A DNA stretch of 35,336 bases from Spirochaetales bacterium (GCA_019038705.1 JAHOYX010000174.1:1-35336), one strand, 5' to 3'; counted from the first letter of the stretch, positions 1 to 10,258 are shown. A program made the numbers and translations. Notes: generated from the sequence alone by a model not told the origin.

Positions 1-2280
1 CACCGGTGGTCCGTCCAGCTCGTCAAAGGCAATCTGGCTCACGTTGCCGGCAATCGTGTAGAGGTAACTGCCACGCTCACAGGCGTCTGATGCCAGCACG
101 AGCTTCCCGGTTTTGGCAAGGCTATCCACAATCGGTCCCAGATTGAGCGGGGCGATGAACCGAGCGTCAATCACCTCCGCCGACACACCGTACTGTTCCT
201 CCAGTACCCTGGCGGCTTCGAGAGCGACGTACAAAGTCGCGCCAACGGTAACGATGGTCAGGTCGGTGCCGTTCCGGCGGACAGCCGGTTCACCTTCGGG
301 CACTTCGTAGTAACCCTCCGGTACGCCACCCGGTTCAAACTCTTCGCCTCGATCGTAGAGTCGCTGACTCTCGAAGAACACAACCGGATCGGTTCCGTTG
401 AGGGCCAGGTTGAGCATTCCCTTCGCATCGTACGGCGTGGCCGGGAACATTGCCTTCAATCCGGGGATGTGGGCGACGATGCTCGACCAGTCCTGACTGT
501 GCTGCGCGCCGTACTTGCTGCCAACCGAGACGCGAAGCACCAGCGGCATCTTCAGCACCCCGGCGCTCATGCTCTGCCACTTGGACATCTGGTTGAATAT
601 CTCGTCGCCGGATCGACCCATGAAATCGCAGTACATGAGTTCAACGACGGCTCGCCCGCCGGACAGGGCGTACCCGACGCCGGCCCCGACGATTGCGCCT
701 TCGGAGATGGAGGAGTTGAACAACCGGTGGTAGGGGAGAGCCTCAGTGAGACCCCGGTACACCGCGAACGCGCCGCCCCAATCGCGATTCTCTTCGCCCC
801 AGGCGGCAAGAGTCGGATCGGTGTAGAATCGATGGGCAACCGCCTCAAACAGGGCATCCCGGTAGGCGACAACCTTCATCTTTGACAAGGGCTCGCCGTT
901 CTCGTCAAACGCGCTGCGGCTCTTTCGTGCTATCTGTTTGGACCGTGGACTCTCCTCCAGAGGGATCAGCACCTCGGGCTCTCGATCATCGAACTTCTCC
1001 ACCTTCCCATTGCTGAACATCACGGTGTCAATGAAGGTCCCGGAGAGCCGTGGCGAGATATCCAGATCCGAGGCGAGTCGGCACGCCCGTTCAATCTTGG
1101 TGATGACCTTCTCCTGCATCGCTCCGACTTCGCTCGTGCTCATCACCTTGTTCTGAACGAGGTAGTCCGTGTAGCTCCCCAGTGCGTCGGCATCTTGCCA
1201 CAGCTGGACTTCTTCCTTGGTTCGATACGAGGAGGCATCGGAGGGCGAGTGGCCGCTCAGGCGGTAGGTGATGGTGTCCAGGAGAACGGGCCCCCTGCCT
1301 TCAGTGAGGATCTGCTTCTTCCGTTCCATTGCATCCGCAACGGCCAGCGGGTTGTATCCGTCCACCCGCTCTGCATGCATGTTGTCCGGATTCACGCCGG
1401 CACCCGCCCGGGCGAGAATTCCGTACCCCATCGTCTCGCCGTGGGTCTGACCTCCCATTCCGTAGAAGTTGTTGATGAAGCTGAACAGGATGGGAGGTGC
1501 CCCCCCCACATCCTTGTCCCAGAGCGTCGTGTACTGGTCCATGGCGCTCATCATCATCGCTTCCCAGACGGGGCCACACCCCATGGAAGCATCCCCGATG
1601 TTGGCCACCACGATGCCCGGTTTCCTGTTGATGCGCTTGAAGAGAGCGGAACCGAGCGCAATGTCGGCGCTTCCCCCCACAATTGCGTTGTTGGGCATAC
1701 TGCCGAACGGTGCGAAGAAGGCGTGCATGGAGCCGCCAAGCCCACGGTTGAGACCCGCCTTTCGAGCGAATATCTCGGCAAGGGTTCCGTAGAGTATGAA
1801 GTTCTCCGCGAGATCTCTGGCGTCATCGTACGGTTCGTTCTCGATCACGGCGAGGGTGTCGCCGCCGAGGTAGTCGTTCATGACCTGCTGCAGGGTGGAG
1901 TCGTCCAGCTTGTTGATTGCCGAGTAGCACTTTGCCAGGATGTCCCCGTGGCTGCGATGGCTCCCGAACACGAAGTCATCGATATCCAGATTGAGACACA
2001 TCCCGACTGCGGTGGACTCCTGCCCGATGGAGAGGTGAGCCGGGCCCCGGTGATTGTACTCGATGCCGCGGTACGAGCCCGTGAGCTTTATCTCATTCAG
2101 CATTGTCTCGAACTCGCGAATGGTGAGCATGTCGTACAGCACCCGTGAGAGCGTCCCCTTGCCGTACTTCTTGATCTCGGCCTTGGGATCAGATCGATAT
2201 GAGTTCACCGGTATCTCGTTCACGACGATTGTACCGGCCTGCCGGACGGCAGCTGGATCAACTATCTGGGACTGTGGCAT
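1..2280 (-). CDS. Thiamine-pyrophosphate-dependent 2-oxoacid dehydrogenase E1, fused alpha and beta domains (partial, 3' end beyond window start)
   Basis: Minus-strand reading from ATG at 2280 ([65 protein letters not shown]...) stays open to base 1, so it is missing from the ORF track. Alpha-type segments ([19 protein letters not shown]) are followed by beta-type segments ([43 protein letters not shown]). Confidence 0.88.
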   Translation of the reverse strand, partial: MPQSQIVDPAAVRQAGTIVVNEIPVNSYRSDPKAEIKKYGKGTLSRVLYDMLTIREFETMLNEIKLTGSYRGIEYNHRGPAHLSIGQESTAVGMCLNLDIDDFVFGSHRSHGDILAKCYSAINKLDDSTLQQVMNDYLGGDTLAVIENEPYDDARDLAENFILYGTLAEIFARKAGLNRGLGGSMHAFFAPFGSMPNNAIVGGSADIALGSALFKRINRKPGIVVANIGDASMGCGPVWEAMMMSAMDQYTTLWDKDVGGAPPILFSFINNFYGMGGQTHGETMGYGILARAGAGVNPDNMHAERVDGYNPLAVADAMERKKQILTEGRGPVLLDTITYRLSGHSPSDASSYRTKEEVQLWQDADALGSYTDYLVQNKVMSTSEVGAMQEKVITKIERACRLASDLDISPRLSGTFIDTVMFSNGKVEKFDDREPEVLIPLEESPRSKQIARKSRSAFDENGEPLSKMKVVAYRDALFEAVAHRFYTDPTLAAWGEENRDWGGAFAVYRGLTEALPYHRLFNSSISEGAIVGAGVGYALSGGRAVVELMYCDFMGRSGDEIFNQMSKWQSMSAGVLKMPLVLRVSVGSKYGAQHSQDWSSIVAHIPGLKAMFPATPYDAKGMLNLALNGTDPVVFFESQRLYDRGEEFEPGGVPEGYYEVPEGEPAVRRNGTDLTIVTVGATLYVALEAARVLEEQYGVSAEVIDARFIAPLNLGPIVDSLAKTGKLVLASDACERGSYLYTIAGNVSQIAFDELDGPPV

Positions 2281-2291
2281 GTCGTTCCTTC

Positions 2292-3473
2292 CTATTGTGC
2301 AAGTGTGAGATCGATATCAGCAATCGCTTCCGCGAGACCCCTCAGGAACCGTGCCGCGGGGGCGCCGTCAACAACCTGGTGGTTGATTGTCAGCGACAGA
2401 CCGAGAGTCGGCACGAAGGTTGGTTCCCCGTCCACCATGACCGGCTTGGGCTCTATGGCGCCTACTCCGAGGATCCCAACCTGAGGAGCGTCAAGCACCG
2501 GCGTGAAGCTCTGAATGCCGAAGGCTCCGAGGTTGGTAACAGTGAACGTCCCGCCGGAGAGATCTTCCGGCCCGGCCTTCATGGTCATACATGCCTCGGC
2601 GAGCCGGTGGGCGTCTCCGGCGAGTTGCGCCAGCGTCAGACGATCCGCCCCTTTGATGACCGGTACCATCAGGCCGCGCTCAGTATCAACGGCAAAGCCA
2701 AGATCAACCGAACGGTAGCGTCGGATCACGCCGTCACTGAAGGTCGCGTTCATCTCATCAAAGCCGGTCAGGGCCCGGCTCACGGCAAACATCACGAGAT
2801 CATTGATCGAGATCGATTGAAGCTCGCTCCTTTCACTGATCTTCAGGTGAGCCCGATACTCCAGAAGCCTGCGTGCGTCGGCCCCAGCGTTCATGGTGAG
2901 CTGGGCGGTTGAGGTCAGCGATTCGTGCATGCGCCTGGCGATGACCTTGCGGATTCCCGTGACCGGGACCTCGTCGTAGGGGGCGTCCTCGGCAGGCCGG
3001 GCGGCGGGTGCCTGCTGCGGGGCGCCGGCCACTCCCGATTGCAGGTCCCGAACCATGATGCGGCCGTTCGGCCCACTTCCGGTCAATTCTGTATAATCGA
3101 TGCCGTTCTGATCGGCCAACCGACGGGCTCGGGGGCTGATCGCCGGGCGTCGGCCTCCGCCCGATGATTGGGCCTGCGTTACCGGACTCGCGGCTTCGGA
3201 CACGGCAGGCGCCGCGGTGGGTGCCGGCTTCTCGCCCGGTTCTCCGATGACCGCGATTGGTGAAAGCACCGGGACATCGTCTCCTTCACCGACGAGCCTT
3301 GACAGCAACACGCCGTCAGCGGTGGACTCCACGTCAAATGTGGCCTTGTCGGTCTCCACTTCAACGATAGGCTCTCCGGAGGTGACCAGATCACCCTCGG
3401 TCTTCTTCCACTCGAGGATGATGCAGCTTTCAACGCTGTTCCCCTGCTTCGGCAGAAGCACTTCAGTAGCCAT
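2292..3473 (-). CDS. Dihydrolipoamide acyltransferase (E2) of a 2-oxoacid dehydrogenase complex
   Basis: N-terminal lipoyl domain ([11 protein letters not shown]), peripheral-subunit-binding domain ([33 protein letters not shown]), catalytic motif [16 protein letters not shown]. Confidence 0.93.
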   Translation of the reverse strand: MATEVLLPKQGNSVESCIILEWKKTEGDLVTSGEPIVEVETDKATFDVESTADGVLLSRLVGEGDDVPVLSPIAVIGEPGEKPAPTAAPAVSEAASPVTQAQSSGGGRRPAISPRARRLADQNGIDYTELTGSGPNGRIMVRDLQSGVAGAPQQAPAARPAEDAPYDEVPVTGIRKVIARRMHESLTSTAQLTMNAGADARRLLEYRAHLKISERSELQSISINDLVMFAVSRALTGFDEMNATFSDGVIRRYRSVDLGFAVDTERGLMVPVIKGADRLTLAQLAGDAHRLAEACMTMKAGPEDLSGGTFTVTNLGAFGIQSFTPVLDAPQVGILGVGAIEPKPVMVDGEPTFVPTLGLSLTINHQVVDGAPAARFLRGLAEAIADIDLTLAQ

Positions 3474-3482
3474 TGTTCTCCC

Positions 3483-4241
3483 CTATTCTGCGATCTGCAG
3501 TTGCACGCCGGTCTCAACAATCGCCTGTCGTGCATCGTTGCTGATCTCTCCGTCCGTGATGATGAGCGAGACCTCCGAGAGGTCCAAAACGTGGGTGAAT
3601 CCGATCTTTCCGTACTTGGAACTGTCCGCCAGCAGCACCGTCGTTCCGGCACAAGCGGACATCTTACGAACTATTTCCGCACCCTCTATGAGATTGGTGG
3701 TCGCGCCGTTGGCAACGGTGAACCCGTCTGTTCCCACAAACGCAACGTTCACGTGGAACTGATCCAGTTCCTGCAGAGCGATTGGCCCCACGTTTGACTC
3801 GGTGGCCGCCTGAAAGTTCCCACCGATCACCGTGATTTGGAGGGCGGGATTGGATCGACCGTACGGTACAAAGAGCATGCTGTTGGTGACGACATGGACA
3901 TCCTGCTTGCCGAAGAGGAACCTCCCCACCATTGCAGTGGTCGTCCCGGCCTCAATCATGACCGTGTCACCGTCCGACACCAGTTCCGCGGCGGCCCGGG
4001 CGATCCTGGATTTCACCGCATTGCGCGCCCTCTGGCGTTCCAGTATCTCGGTATGAAAGGCAGGGGTTGCCCCGCCCCACGTTCGAACGATAATGCCCTT
4101 GTCCGCCAGTACGTTGAGAGTGGAACGCACGGTGACCGCGGATACCCCGAGCCGGGTGCCCATCTCAGTCACCGAGATGCCATGCTCGTCCATGAGAAGA
4201 TCGAGCACTTGCTTTTCTCTTTCATTTAGGTGCTGTAGCAC
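3483..4241 (-). CDS. DeoR-family transcriptional regulator (sugar-responsive)
   Basis: N-terminal HTH (LNEREKQVLDLLMDEHGISVTEMGTRLGVSAVTVRSTLNVLADKGIIVRTWGGA) followed by DeoR sensor-like region (VSDGDTVMIEAGTTTAMVGRFL, VVTNSMLF, GTDGF, LLADSSKYGKIGFTHV). Confidence 0.9.
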   Translation of the reverse strand: MLQHLNEREKQVLDLLMDEHGISVTEMGTRLGVSAVTVRSTLNVLADKGIIVRTWGGATPAFHTEILERQRARNAVKSRIARAAAELVSDGDTVMIEAGTTTAMVGRFLFGKQDVHVVTNSMLFVPYGRSNPALQITVIGGNFQAATESNVGPIALQELDQFHVNVAFVGTDGFTVANGATTNLIEGAEIVRKMSACAGTTVLLADSSKYGKIGFTHVLDLSEVSLIITDGEISNDARQAIVETGVQLQIAE

Positions 4242-4267
4242 TTATATGTATCCCGTAATCATCCTTG

Positions 4268-4296
4268 AGTATCGGGTAAACGAAAGAAAAATGCAA
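4268..4296 (-). promoter_or_regulatory. Candidate sigma70-type promoter for the regulator-E2-E1 genes
   Basis: On the minus strand TTGCAT (4296-4291), 17-nt spacer, GATACT (4273-4268), in the AT-rich gap between fucI and the regulator. Confidence 0.35.
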
Positions 4297-4316
4297 GTAA
4301 TTTGAAAAGAATCGAT

Positions 4317-6125
4317 CTAATAGAGCGGACCGAAGTTGGCGCAGGCCCTGAAGTCGCTCCCCTCGAGATCCATGCCGAACGCCGCCCACGCACTCGGCCG
4401 ATAGACCGACTCCTCGTCGACATTGTGCATGTGCACCGGGATTCGGAGGATGCTCGCGAGGGTGATGAGGTCGGCGCCAAAGTGTCCGTAGCCGATCGCC
4501 CCGTGATTGGCGCCCCAGTTCGCCATGACGGTGTAGACGTCGCGGAAGCGTGGGTTGTCGGCGAGGCGTGGCACGAACCAGGTGGTGGGCCAGGTGAAGC
4601 TGGTTCGCCTGTCCAACACGTCGTGGATCTCGGGGTCCAGTTCGACTGTCCATCCCTCGGCTATCTGCAGGACCGGGCCAAGCCCGTCCACGATATTGAT
4701 TCTGCTCATCGTTACCGGCATGCCGCCCCGTGACGTGAAACGGGTGGAGTAGCCGCCGCCTCGGAAGTAACCGAGATCGGAGGTGCACCAGACCGTTGCA
4801 TCCAGACACTTGCCGGCCTCTTCCGGGCTAATATCCCAGAACGGTTTCATGGCAGGTTGCCCGTCAACGCTCTGCTCTCCGGTGCCGTCCAGGGCGGCGG
4901 GACCGGAATTGATCAAGTGGATGATTCCGTTCGACGCCGGCCCGGTGAGCTTCTTGCCTGTGACGCGTTCAACCGCCTCCGGGCTCCAGAAGGTTCTGAC
5001 GTCGGCAAAGATCTGCGCCGTGCCGGTGAGCAGATGCCCAAACACCATGCTCATCGCGTTCAGGTTGTCGTTCTCGGTCGCGAGGATGTACGGCTGCCTG
5101 ATCCCGTTCCAGTCAAAGCTGGAGTTGAGAATCGCCTCCATGAAGTCCCCGTTGGGCATGAAATCGGTCCACTGGCGCTGGCCCTGGAACCCCGCCGCGA
5201 TCGCGTTGTGGCCGAGGGCCTCTTCACCGTAGCCGAGTTCCGCGAGCCGAGGGTTACCCACCATGAGATCTCTCGCGATCAGCGCCATCTTCACAACCGA
5301 CTCCCAATCGGCATCCAGCTGTTCTCTGCTGCGTCGAGCCTCCGGGGCATTCGGGTCGGGCCCTTCGGGACAGTTCACTCTGGTCCAGGCCAGCGCCTTC
5401 TTGTACTCTTCCGGGTCGTAGATCTCGAGGTTCATGCGACGGATGAACTCGCTCATGTCCACGTATTCGTTTCTCATGCCGAGATACTTCTTGTAGAACG
5501 ATTCATCCACGTAGCATCCGGCTATTCCCATGGAGACGGCGCCGAGCGAGAGGTAGCTCTTCCCCCGCATCGTTGCCGCCGCGAGGCCGGCACGCGCAAA
5601 GCGAAGCAGCTTCTCGGCCACGTCCGACGGAATTGACTCGTCATCGGAATCCTGTACGTCACGACCGTAGATGCTGAACGCCGGCAGACCCTTCTGGTTG
5701 TGTCCGGCCAACACCGCCGCGAGGTAGACAGCGCCCGGGCGCTCGGTCCCGTTGAAGCCCCACACGGCCCTGGGTATCTGCGGCGTCATATCCATGGTTT
5801 CTGATCCATAGCACCAGGCCGGCGTAACGGTAATGGAAACGCCAACCCCTTCAGCCTCGAATTTCGCCTGGCACCTGGCCGCTTCAGCGACGCCGCCAAT
5901 TGTCGTATCTGCAATGACGCACTTCACGGGCAACCCGTTTGAGTGTTTCAGGTTTGCTTCAAGGAACGCCGCGCACCGTCTGGCCATCCCCATGGTCTGG
6001 TCTTCCAGACTCTCACGCACGCCGCCCAGGCGACCATCAATCGTTGGTCTGATTCCGATATTGGGAAGCCTGCCGAGCAGGCGCTGTTTTGGTGGGATCA
6101 CCTTCATGGTCGAGACATCTGCCAT
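4317..6125 (-). CDS. fucI: L-fucose isomerase
   Basis: Near full-length resemblance to Fuc[102 protein letters not shown]. Confidence 0.96.
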   Translation of the reverse strand: MADVSTMKVIPPKQRLLGRLPNIGIRPTIDGRLGGVRESLEDQTMGMARRCAAFLEANLKHSNGLPVKCVIADTTIGGVAEAARCQAKFEAEGVGVSITVTPAWCYGSETMDMTPQIPRAVWGFNGTERPGAVYLAAVLAGHNQKGLPAFSIYGRDVQDSDDESIPSDVAEKLLRFARAGLAAATMRGKSYLSLGAVSMGIAGCYVDESFYKKYLGMRNEYVDMSEFIRRMNLEIYDPEEYKKALAWTRVNCPEGPDPNAPEARRSREQLDADWESVVKMALIARDLMVGNPRLAELGYGEEALGHNAIAAGFQGQRQWTDFMPNGDFMEAILNSSFDWNGIRQPYILATENDNLNAMSMVFGHLLTGTAQIFADVRTFWSPEAVERVTGKKLTGPASNGIIHLINSGPAALDGTGEQSVDGQPAMKPFWDISPEEAGKCLDATVWCTSDLGYFRGGGYSTRFTSRGGMPVTMSRINIVDGLGPVLQIAEGWTVELDPEIHDVLDRRTSFTWPTTWFVPRLADNPRFRDVYTVMANWGANHGAIGYGHFGADLITLASILRIPVHMHNVDEESVYRPSAWAAFGMDLEGSDFRACANFGPLY

Positions 6126-6169
6126 CTATTCCTCCCGTGGCGGTGCAATCGGCGTCAGTATACCGAGCG

Positions 6170-6886
6170 TCAGTGGTCGTCGCTACCGTTCGCAGCGTGA
6201 TCGGCCAGCACCAGGAGATTTGTCGCCGAAGCGGCCAGCTTTGCCGGGCAGGACGCCACCGGTGTGCGATCATCACGGAACGAGTCAAACGCGCCACGTT
6301 TCCCGCTTCCGAAGAAGAGAACACAGGCAGCGGCCACCGATGCGATGAGACCCGGCGACATGGTGATTCTTTCCGCCGGCGGTTTTGGCGACCCGCGGAC
6401 AGCGAGCATGCCGGGCACGTCAACCGCAAGTTCGTTTCGGCCGGGAAAGAGCGATGCAATGTGACCGTCCTCACCCGCGCCGAAGAGGGCCACATCAACA
6501 GTCCCGCCGAAACGCTTGAGTTCATCCCAGTAGTCGCGCGCCGATTCCTGGAGGTGCCCCGGCAGATGGGGAGCCCGATGGATCTGAGCTTCCCGGAGTC
6601 TCCCGTGCCTCACGAGTTCCGATGTGAACAGTTCGTCCACCACCGTGTCGTTCCGATCGACACTGCCGAGCGGCAGATGCCGTTCATCGACGAAGAAGAT
6701 CTCAATGCGCTGCCAGTCGATCAACTCGTTCGCCAACGCGGCGAGAGGTCGGGCAATGGATCTGCCCCCCGGGAGTGCGAAGACGACCCGGTCTTTGGTG
6801 TCGGCGGCGTCTCGAAGTGCTGCTGCCATCCACTGTGCAGCCGATAGCGACACTTCTTCCAGCGAACCGACACTTGTCTCACGCAT
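6170..6886 (-). CDS. pgl: 6-phosphogluconolactonase
   Basis: VVFALPGGRSIARPLAAL, IEIFFVDERHLPLGSVDRND, VDVALFGAGEDGHIASLFPG motifs of the Pgl/NagB-like family. Confidence 0.9.
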   Translation of the reverse strand: MRETSVGSLEEVSLSAAQWMAAALRDAADTKDRVVFALPGGRSIARPLAALANELIDWQRIEIFFVDERHLPLGSVDRNDTVVDELFTSELVRHGRLREAQIHRAPHLPGHLQESARDYWDELKRFGGTVDVALFGAGEDGHIASLFPGRNELAVDVPGMLAVRGSPKPPAERITMSPGLIASVAAACVLFFGSGKRGAFDSFRDDRTPVASCPAKLAASATNLLVLADHAANGSDDH

Positions 6887-6957
6887 CGTTCGACCATATC
6901 ATCCGTGCCAACGGCTGTCACACGATGGCTGGGTCATCGTATGAGATTGGAGGCACA

Positions 6958-7650
6958 ATGCTCGAGTCAGTTCATGTTGGAGATGCCGACCGCCAAACAC
7001 CCGGACCGACGATCGTGCTCTGCCACGGTTTCGGTGCCGATGCCCAGGATCTGGCGCCGCTTGCCCACGAGATTCCGCTGCCGGGGAACGTCCGGTGGCT
7101 TTTTCCGCAGGCTCCATATCGATTTCAGATGGCGTGGAGCGCCGGCCGGGCCTGGTTCCCGCGGGATTCAGAGGGCATTGAGTCATTTCTTACGGGAGAG
7201 GGTTTTGGGTCGCTTGCCGAAATCGATCCGCCCGGGCTCAACGATTCGTCGCGTGAGCTCATTGAGTTCATGGACCACATGGGATGCGATCCGGCTCGGA
7301 CTGTTGTCGGCGGGTTCAGCCAGGGAGCCATGGTAGCCGCAGACGCGACCCTGCGGCTTCCACGACTTCCGGCCGGTCTGCTGCTGTGCTCCGGTAGTAT
7401 TATTGCCGCCGATCGGCTGCGCCGCTCGGCAGAGGATCGTGCGGTGGAGCTTCGCGGTCTCCAGGTTGCCCAGTATCACGGGCAGCAGGACCCGGTGTTG
7501 CCGTTTGGATCCGGACAGGCGTTGGCAGCGCTCTTTGAATCCGCGGGTGCGGCAGTCCAATTTACCGCGTTCCCGGGAGGACACGGTATTCCGCAGGGAA
7601 TCTTTCCTTCCATCGCGGAACAACTGGGCAAAATGCTGGAACTTGATTGA
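6958..7650 (+). CDS. Phospholipase/carboxylesterase-type alpha/beta hydrolase
   Basis: ATG at 6958 with upstream GGAGG; LCHGFGADAQDL, GGFSQGAM nucleophile elbow, YHGQQDPVLPF, FPGGHGIP catalytic-His region. Confidence 0.88.
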   Translation: MLESVHVGDADRQTPGPTIVLCHGFGADAQDLAPLAHEIPLPGNVRWLFPQAPYRFQMAWSAGRAWFPRDSEGIESFLTGEGFGSLAEIDPPGLNDSSRELIEFMDHMGCDPARTVVGGFSQGAMVAADATLRLPRLPAGLLLCSGSIIAADRLRRSAEDRAVELRGLQVAQYHGQQDPVLPFGSGQALAALFESAGAAVQFTAFPGGHGIPQGIFPSIAEQLGKMLELD

Positions 7651-7722
7651 CGAGAACGACCGTCCACCGATAGGATGGCGCAGCCGCGCTCCATGCGAGC
7701 GCGAATATCCAGGAGGCTATGT

Positions 7723-8220
7723 ATGGCAAAAATAGGTGTATTCTTCGGATCGTCCACCGGCAACACGGAGGACGCGGCAAAACAGATTGCGGAGGCTCTC
7801 GGAGTCGAGGCAACTGAGATCTCCTCTGCCTCTGATGACGAGGTCATCGGGTGTGATTACATCGTATTCGGTCTCTCAACATGGGGCGCGGGTGATGTAC
7901 AGGACGACTTTGACGACTTCATGGACACGCTCGAAAGCATGGACTTCAGCGGCAAGAAAGTCGCGATTTTCGGCCTGGGCGATCAGGAGAGTTACCCGGA
8001 CACCTTCGTGGACGGCATGGGAATCGTGGGACGAGCCGTGAAGGCGGCCGGAGGGGAACTCGTTGGCGCAGTTGCGACGGACGGCTATGAGTATGATGCG
8101 TCCGAGGCCGAGGAGGGCGGCAAATTCATCGGATTGCCGCTGGATGAGGATAACCAGTCGGACCAGAGCGCGGGCCGGATTGCCGCATGGGTCGCTGAGC
8201 TGAAGAAAAGCTTCACGTGA
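7723..8220 (+). CDS. fldA: Flavodoxin
   Basis: ATG at 7723 preceded by AGGAGG; MAKIGVFFGSSTGNTEDAAKQIAEAL FMN phosphate loop, STWGAGDVQDDFDDF, FGLGDQESYPDTFVDG. Confidence 0.94.
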   Translation: MAKIGVFFGSSTGNTEDAAKQIAEALGVEATEISSASDDEVIGCDYIVFGLSTWGAGDVQDDFDDFMDTLESMDFSGKKVAIFGLGDQESYPDTFVDGMGIVGRAVKAAGGELVGAVATDGYEYDASEAEEGGKFIGLPLDEDNQSDQSAGRIAAWVAELKKSFT

Positions 8221-8352
8221 CGATGGGCAGCGGGTCGCCGGCAGCGAGCACGACTGCAACGACCTGCTGCGCCGCACCAGACGCATTGTCGAATAGACGT
8301 AACAGGCGCCTGCGCGGAGTAAGGCGGTGGTCGTCAGGTTGTTTCTGCCGGT

Positions 8353-8661
8353 CTACTCCGTTTCCTGCTCCGTGGCCGGCGTTTCGGATGGCGGCTCGCC
8401 AATTCGAACAATCTGGATCCGGATATCCGTTGCGAACGTGACAAGGGCTCCGAGGGCTGCCAAGCCAGGTGCGAGGAAGGCCAGAAGACCGCCCACGGCC
8501 ATACCTTGTGTGAGAGTGAACTCCTTCAGAACACTCCCGTCTCCCTTTCGTACAACGATCTTGCGGACGTTCCCCTCACGAATCAGTTCCTTGATTCGGT
8601 CCACCACGCGGTTCCCCGCGATGCGAATCTCCTCGGTCCACTCTTTCCCGGTTTCTGCCAT
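8353..8661 (-). CDS. DUF4342-like small protein
   Basis: WTEEIRIAGNRVVDRIKELIREGNVRKIVVRKGDGSVLKEFTLTQGMAVGGLLAFLAPGLAALGALVTFATDIRIQIVR resembles the DUF4342 layout (N-terminal helical segment plus hydrophobic segment); recognised by eye. Confidence 0.7.
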   Translation of the reverse strand: MAETGKEWTEEIRIAGNRVVDRIKELIREGNVRKIVVRKGDGSVLKEFTLTQGMAVGGLLAFLAPGLAALGALVTFATDIRIQIVRIGEPPSETPATEQETE

Positions 8662-8769
8662 GATGGGCTCCTTCTCATCCTGTCTCGTCTCAGATGCAAG
8701 GTCTTCAGTACCGTATCATCATATATGTGGTTGAACCATACATCAGCTATCTTCTTGCAGCGCACAATC

Positions 8770-8798
8770 TTGACAGCCATATAGAGAGTTAGTACCTT
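8770..8798 (+). promoter_or_regulatory. Candidate promoter for tRNA-Thr
   Basis: Perfect TTGACA (8770-8775), 17-nt spacer, TACCTT (8793-8798, weak), about 14 nt before the mature tRNA 5' end. Confidence 0.45.
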
Positions 8799-8812
8799 TC
8801 GGACCTATCTAT

Positions 8813-8885
8813 GCCCCTGTAGCTCAGTTGGCAGAGCACATCCATGGTAAGGATGGGGTCATCGGTTCAAATCCGATCGGGGGCT
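8813..8885 (+). tRNA. tRNA-Thr (anticodon GGT)
   Basis: Cloverleaf: acceptor GCCCCTG/CGGGGGC, D-arm GCTC...GAGC, anticodon stem CATCC/GGATG with loop ATGGTAA, T-arm ATCGG-TTCAAAT-CCGAT. CCA not directly encoded. Confidence 0.95.
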
Positions 8886-8986
8886 CTCCATCGGGGTGCC
8901 TGAAGTGGGCCGGTGAACCCGCGTTCGAGGCCGGAATCAGGGCCGCGGGGCTACGTTGCGGGAAGACGCTGCAAGAAGCGTACCTA

Positions 8987-9015
8987 TTGACAGTGAGTGA
9001 TGCCGGAATTAGAGT
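8987..9015 (+). promoter_or_regulatory. Candidate promoter for rpmG-trnW-secE-nusG
   Basis: Perfect TTGACA (8987-8992), 17-nt spacer, TAGAGT (9010-9015), upstream of rpmG. Confidence 0.45.
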
Positions 9016-9046
9016 ACTATCCGGGGTATGACAGAGGGGATCGGGA

Positions 9047-9223
9047 ATGGCGAAGACGAAGAAGGGCGCGATTGAGACCATCGCGCTCCAGTGTACGGAA
9101 TGCGACAGGCGCAACTACACGACGACGAAGAATCGGCGCAACATGCAGGGCAAACTCGAACTGAAGAAGTACTGCCCGCACGATCGGAAGCACACCCTCC
9201 ATCGCGAGGCCAAGGTCAAGTAG
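9047..9223 (+). CDS. rpmG: 50S ribosomal protein L33 (58 aa, below ORF-track cutoff)
   Basis: [58 protein letters not shown]; position directly before tRNA-Trp/secE. Confidence 0.95.
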   Translation: MAKTKKGAIETIALQCTECDRRNYTTTKNRRNMQGKLELKKYCPHDRKHTLHREAKVK

Positions 9224-9235
9224 GCACAGCGACAT

Positions 9236-9309
9236 AGGCCAGTAGCTCCAATTGGTAGAGCGTCGGTCTCCAAAACCGAATGTTGTAGGTTCGAATCCTA
9301 CCTGGCCTG
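9236..9309 (+). tRNA. tRNA-Trp (anticodon CCA)
   Basis: Acceptor AGGCCAG/CTGGCCT, anticodon stem TCGGT/ACCGA with loop CTCCAAA, T-arm GTAGG-TTCGAAT-CCTAC. Confidence 0.95.
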
Positions 9310-9367
9310 ATTCCTCTTGTGGCCCGCCGGGCGGCACGAGGGGCGATTTGTACGGAGTAAAAAACGC

Positions 9368-9547
9368 ATGAAGAAGATCATCCAGTTCTTCAAAGACAGT
9401 TTCGCCGAACTCAAGAAGGTCCAGTGGCCGTCCCGAGAGGAAGTCGGATCAAATACCAAGGTCGTACTTGTTTCGGTGCTCATCTTTGCCGTGGTTTTTG
9501 GCGTCGTGGACTTCCTGCTCCTGCAGGCCGTCGAACTGGTCTTCTAA
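9368..9547 (+). CDS. secE: Preprotein translocase subunit SecE
   Basis: MKKIIQFFKDSFAELKKVQWPSREEVGSNTKVVLVSVLIFAVVFGVVDFLLLQAVELVF; WPSREE motif and single TM; between trnW and nusG. Confidence 0.95.
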   Translation: MKKIIQFFKDSFAELKKVQWPSREEVGSNTKVVLVSVLIFAVVFGVVDFLLLQAVELVF

Positions 9548-9577
9548 CCACGGATCAAAGGGGTAGAAGGCAACAAT

Positions 9578-10132
9578 ATGGCCAAGGGCTGGTACGTAGT
9601 TCACACCTACACAGGGTATGAAAATAAGATAGAGCGCACCATTCGCTTCATGATGGATGGCGGAGAGTTTGGTGAAGCTGTCACGGATATCAAGGTTCCG
9701 GCCGAGCAAGTCGTTGAAGTCAAGGATGGGAAGAAGAAGATTTCCACCAAGAAGTTTCTTCCCGGGTACATCCTCGTTGAGATGGATCTCCCCGACCTGG
9801 GCTGGAAGACGGCATGCTCCTCCATTCGGCGCATCAACGGTGTGACCGGGTTTGTCGGGTCCAGTCCCGGCACCAAGCCTCAGCCCATCAGTCAGGAAGA
9901 GGCCCGGGCTATCTTCCAGAAGACAGGCGAAATCAAGGGCGAAAAGGTGCTGAGGCCCAAAGAGAGTTTCAGTATCGGAGAGAGCGTACGGATCATTGAG
10001 GGTCCGTTCGATTCGTTCACCGGACAGGTGGAGGATGTGAACATGGAGAAGGGGAAGCTGCGCGTGATGGTCGGCATATTCGGCCGCGCCACGCCGGTGG
10101 AGGTGGACTTCCTCCAAGTTGAGAAAGTGTAG
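9578..10132 (+). CDS. nusG: Transcription termination/antitermination protein NusG
   Basis: AKGWYVVHTYTGYENKIERTI, FLPGYILVEMDL, VTGFVG, KOW region GESVRIIEGPFDSFTGQVEDV. Confidence 0.97.
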   Translation: MAKGWYVVHTYTGYENKIERTIRFMMDGGEFGEAVTDIKVPAEQVVEVKDGKKKISTKKFLPGYILVEMDLPDLGWKTACSSIRRINGVTGFVGSSPGTKPQPISQEEARAIFQKTGEIKGEKVLRPKESFSIGESVRIIEGPFDSFTGQVEDVNMEKGKLRVMVGIFGRATPVEVDFLQVEKV

Positions 10133-10258
10133 GTTCTTCGCCTGAGCACGATTCGGTGTGCAGCCAGCGCGTCAATTGCTGACGTGCCGTTGCGTGCCCC
10201 TCGGCGCCGTTGGTTTGGGTGAAGTGGAGACTGTATTGAGGGGATTTTTTGTGGGAAT

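Noticed and set aside
1195-2148. 317-aa plus-strand ORF (also 2199-2912, 4857-5636 and 6089-6847)
   Set aside because: These are antisense shadows of the E1, E2, fucI and pgl coding sequences, which have clear family motifs on the minus strand.
6922-6940. ACGATG-gctgggt-CATCGT inverted repeat upstream of the hydrolase gene
   Set aside because: Only 6 bp, with no second copy seen near related genes; insufficient to call an operator.
7685-7703. CGCGCT-ccatgcg-AGCGCG inverted repeat before the flavodoxin gene
   Set aside because: Short GC-rich stem without a T-tract in a 72-nt gap; could occur by chance at this GC content.
8886-8990. Possible second tRNA after tRNA-Thr (GGTGAACCCGCGTTCGAGGCCGGAATC...)
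   Set aside because: Contains a GTTCGA-like string but I could not form acceptor, anticodon and T-arm stems together.
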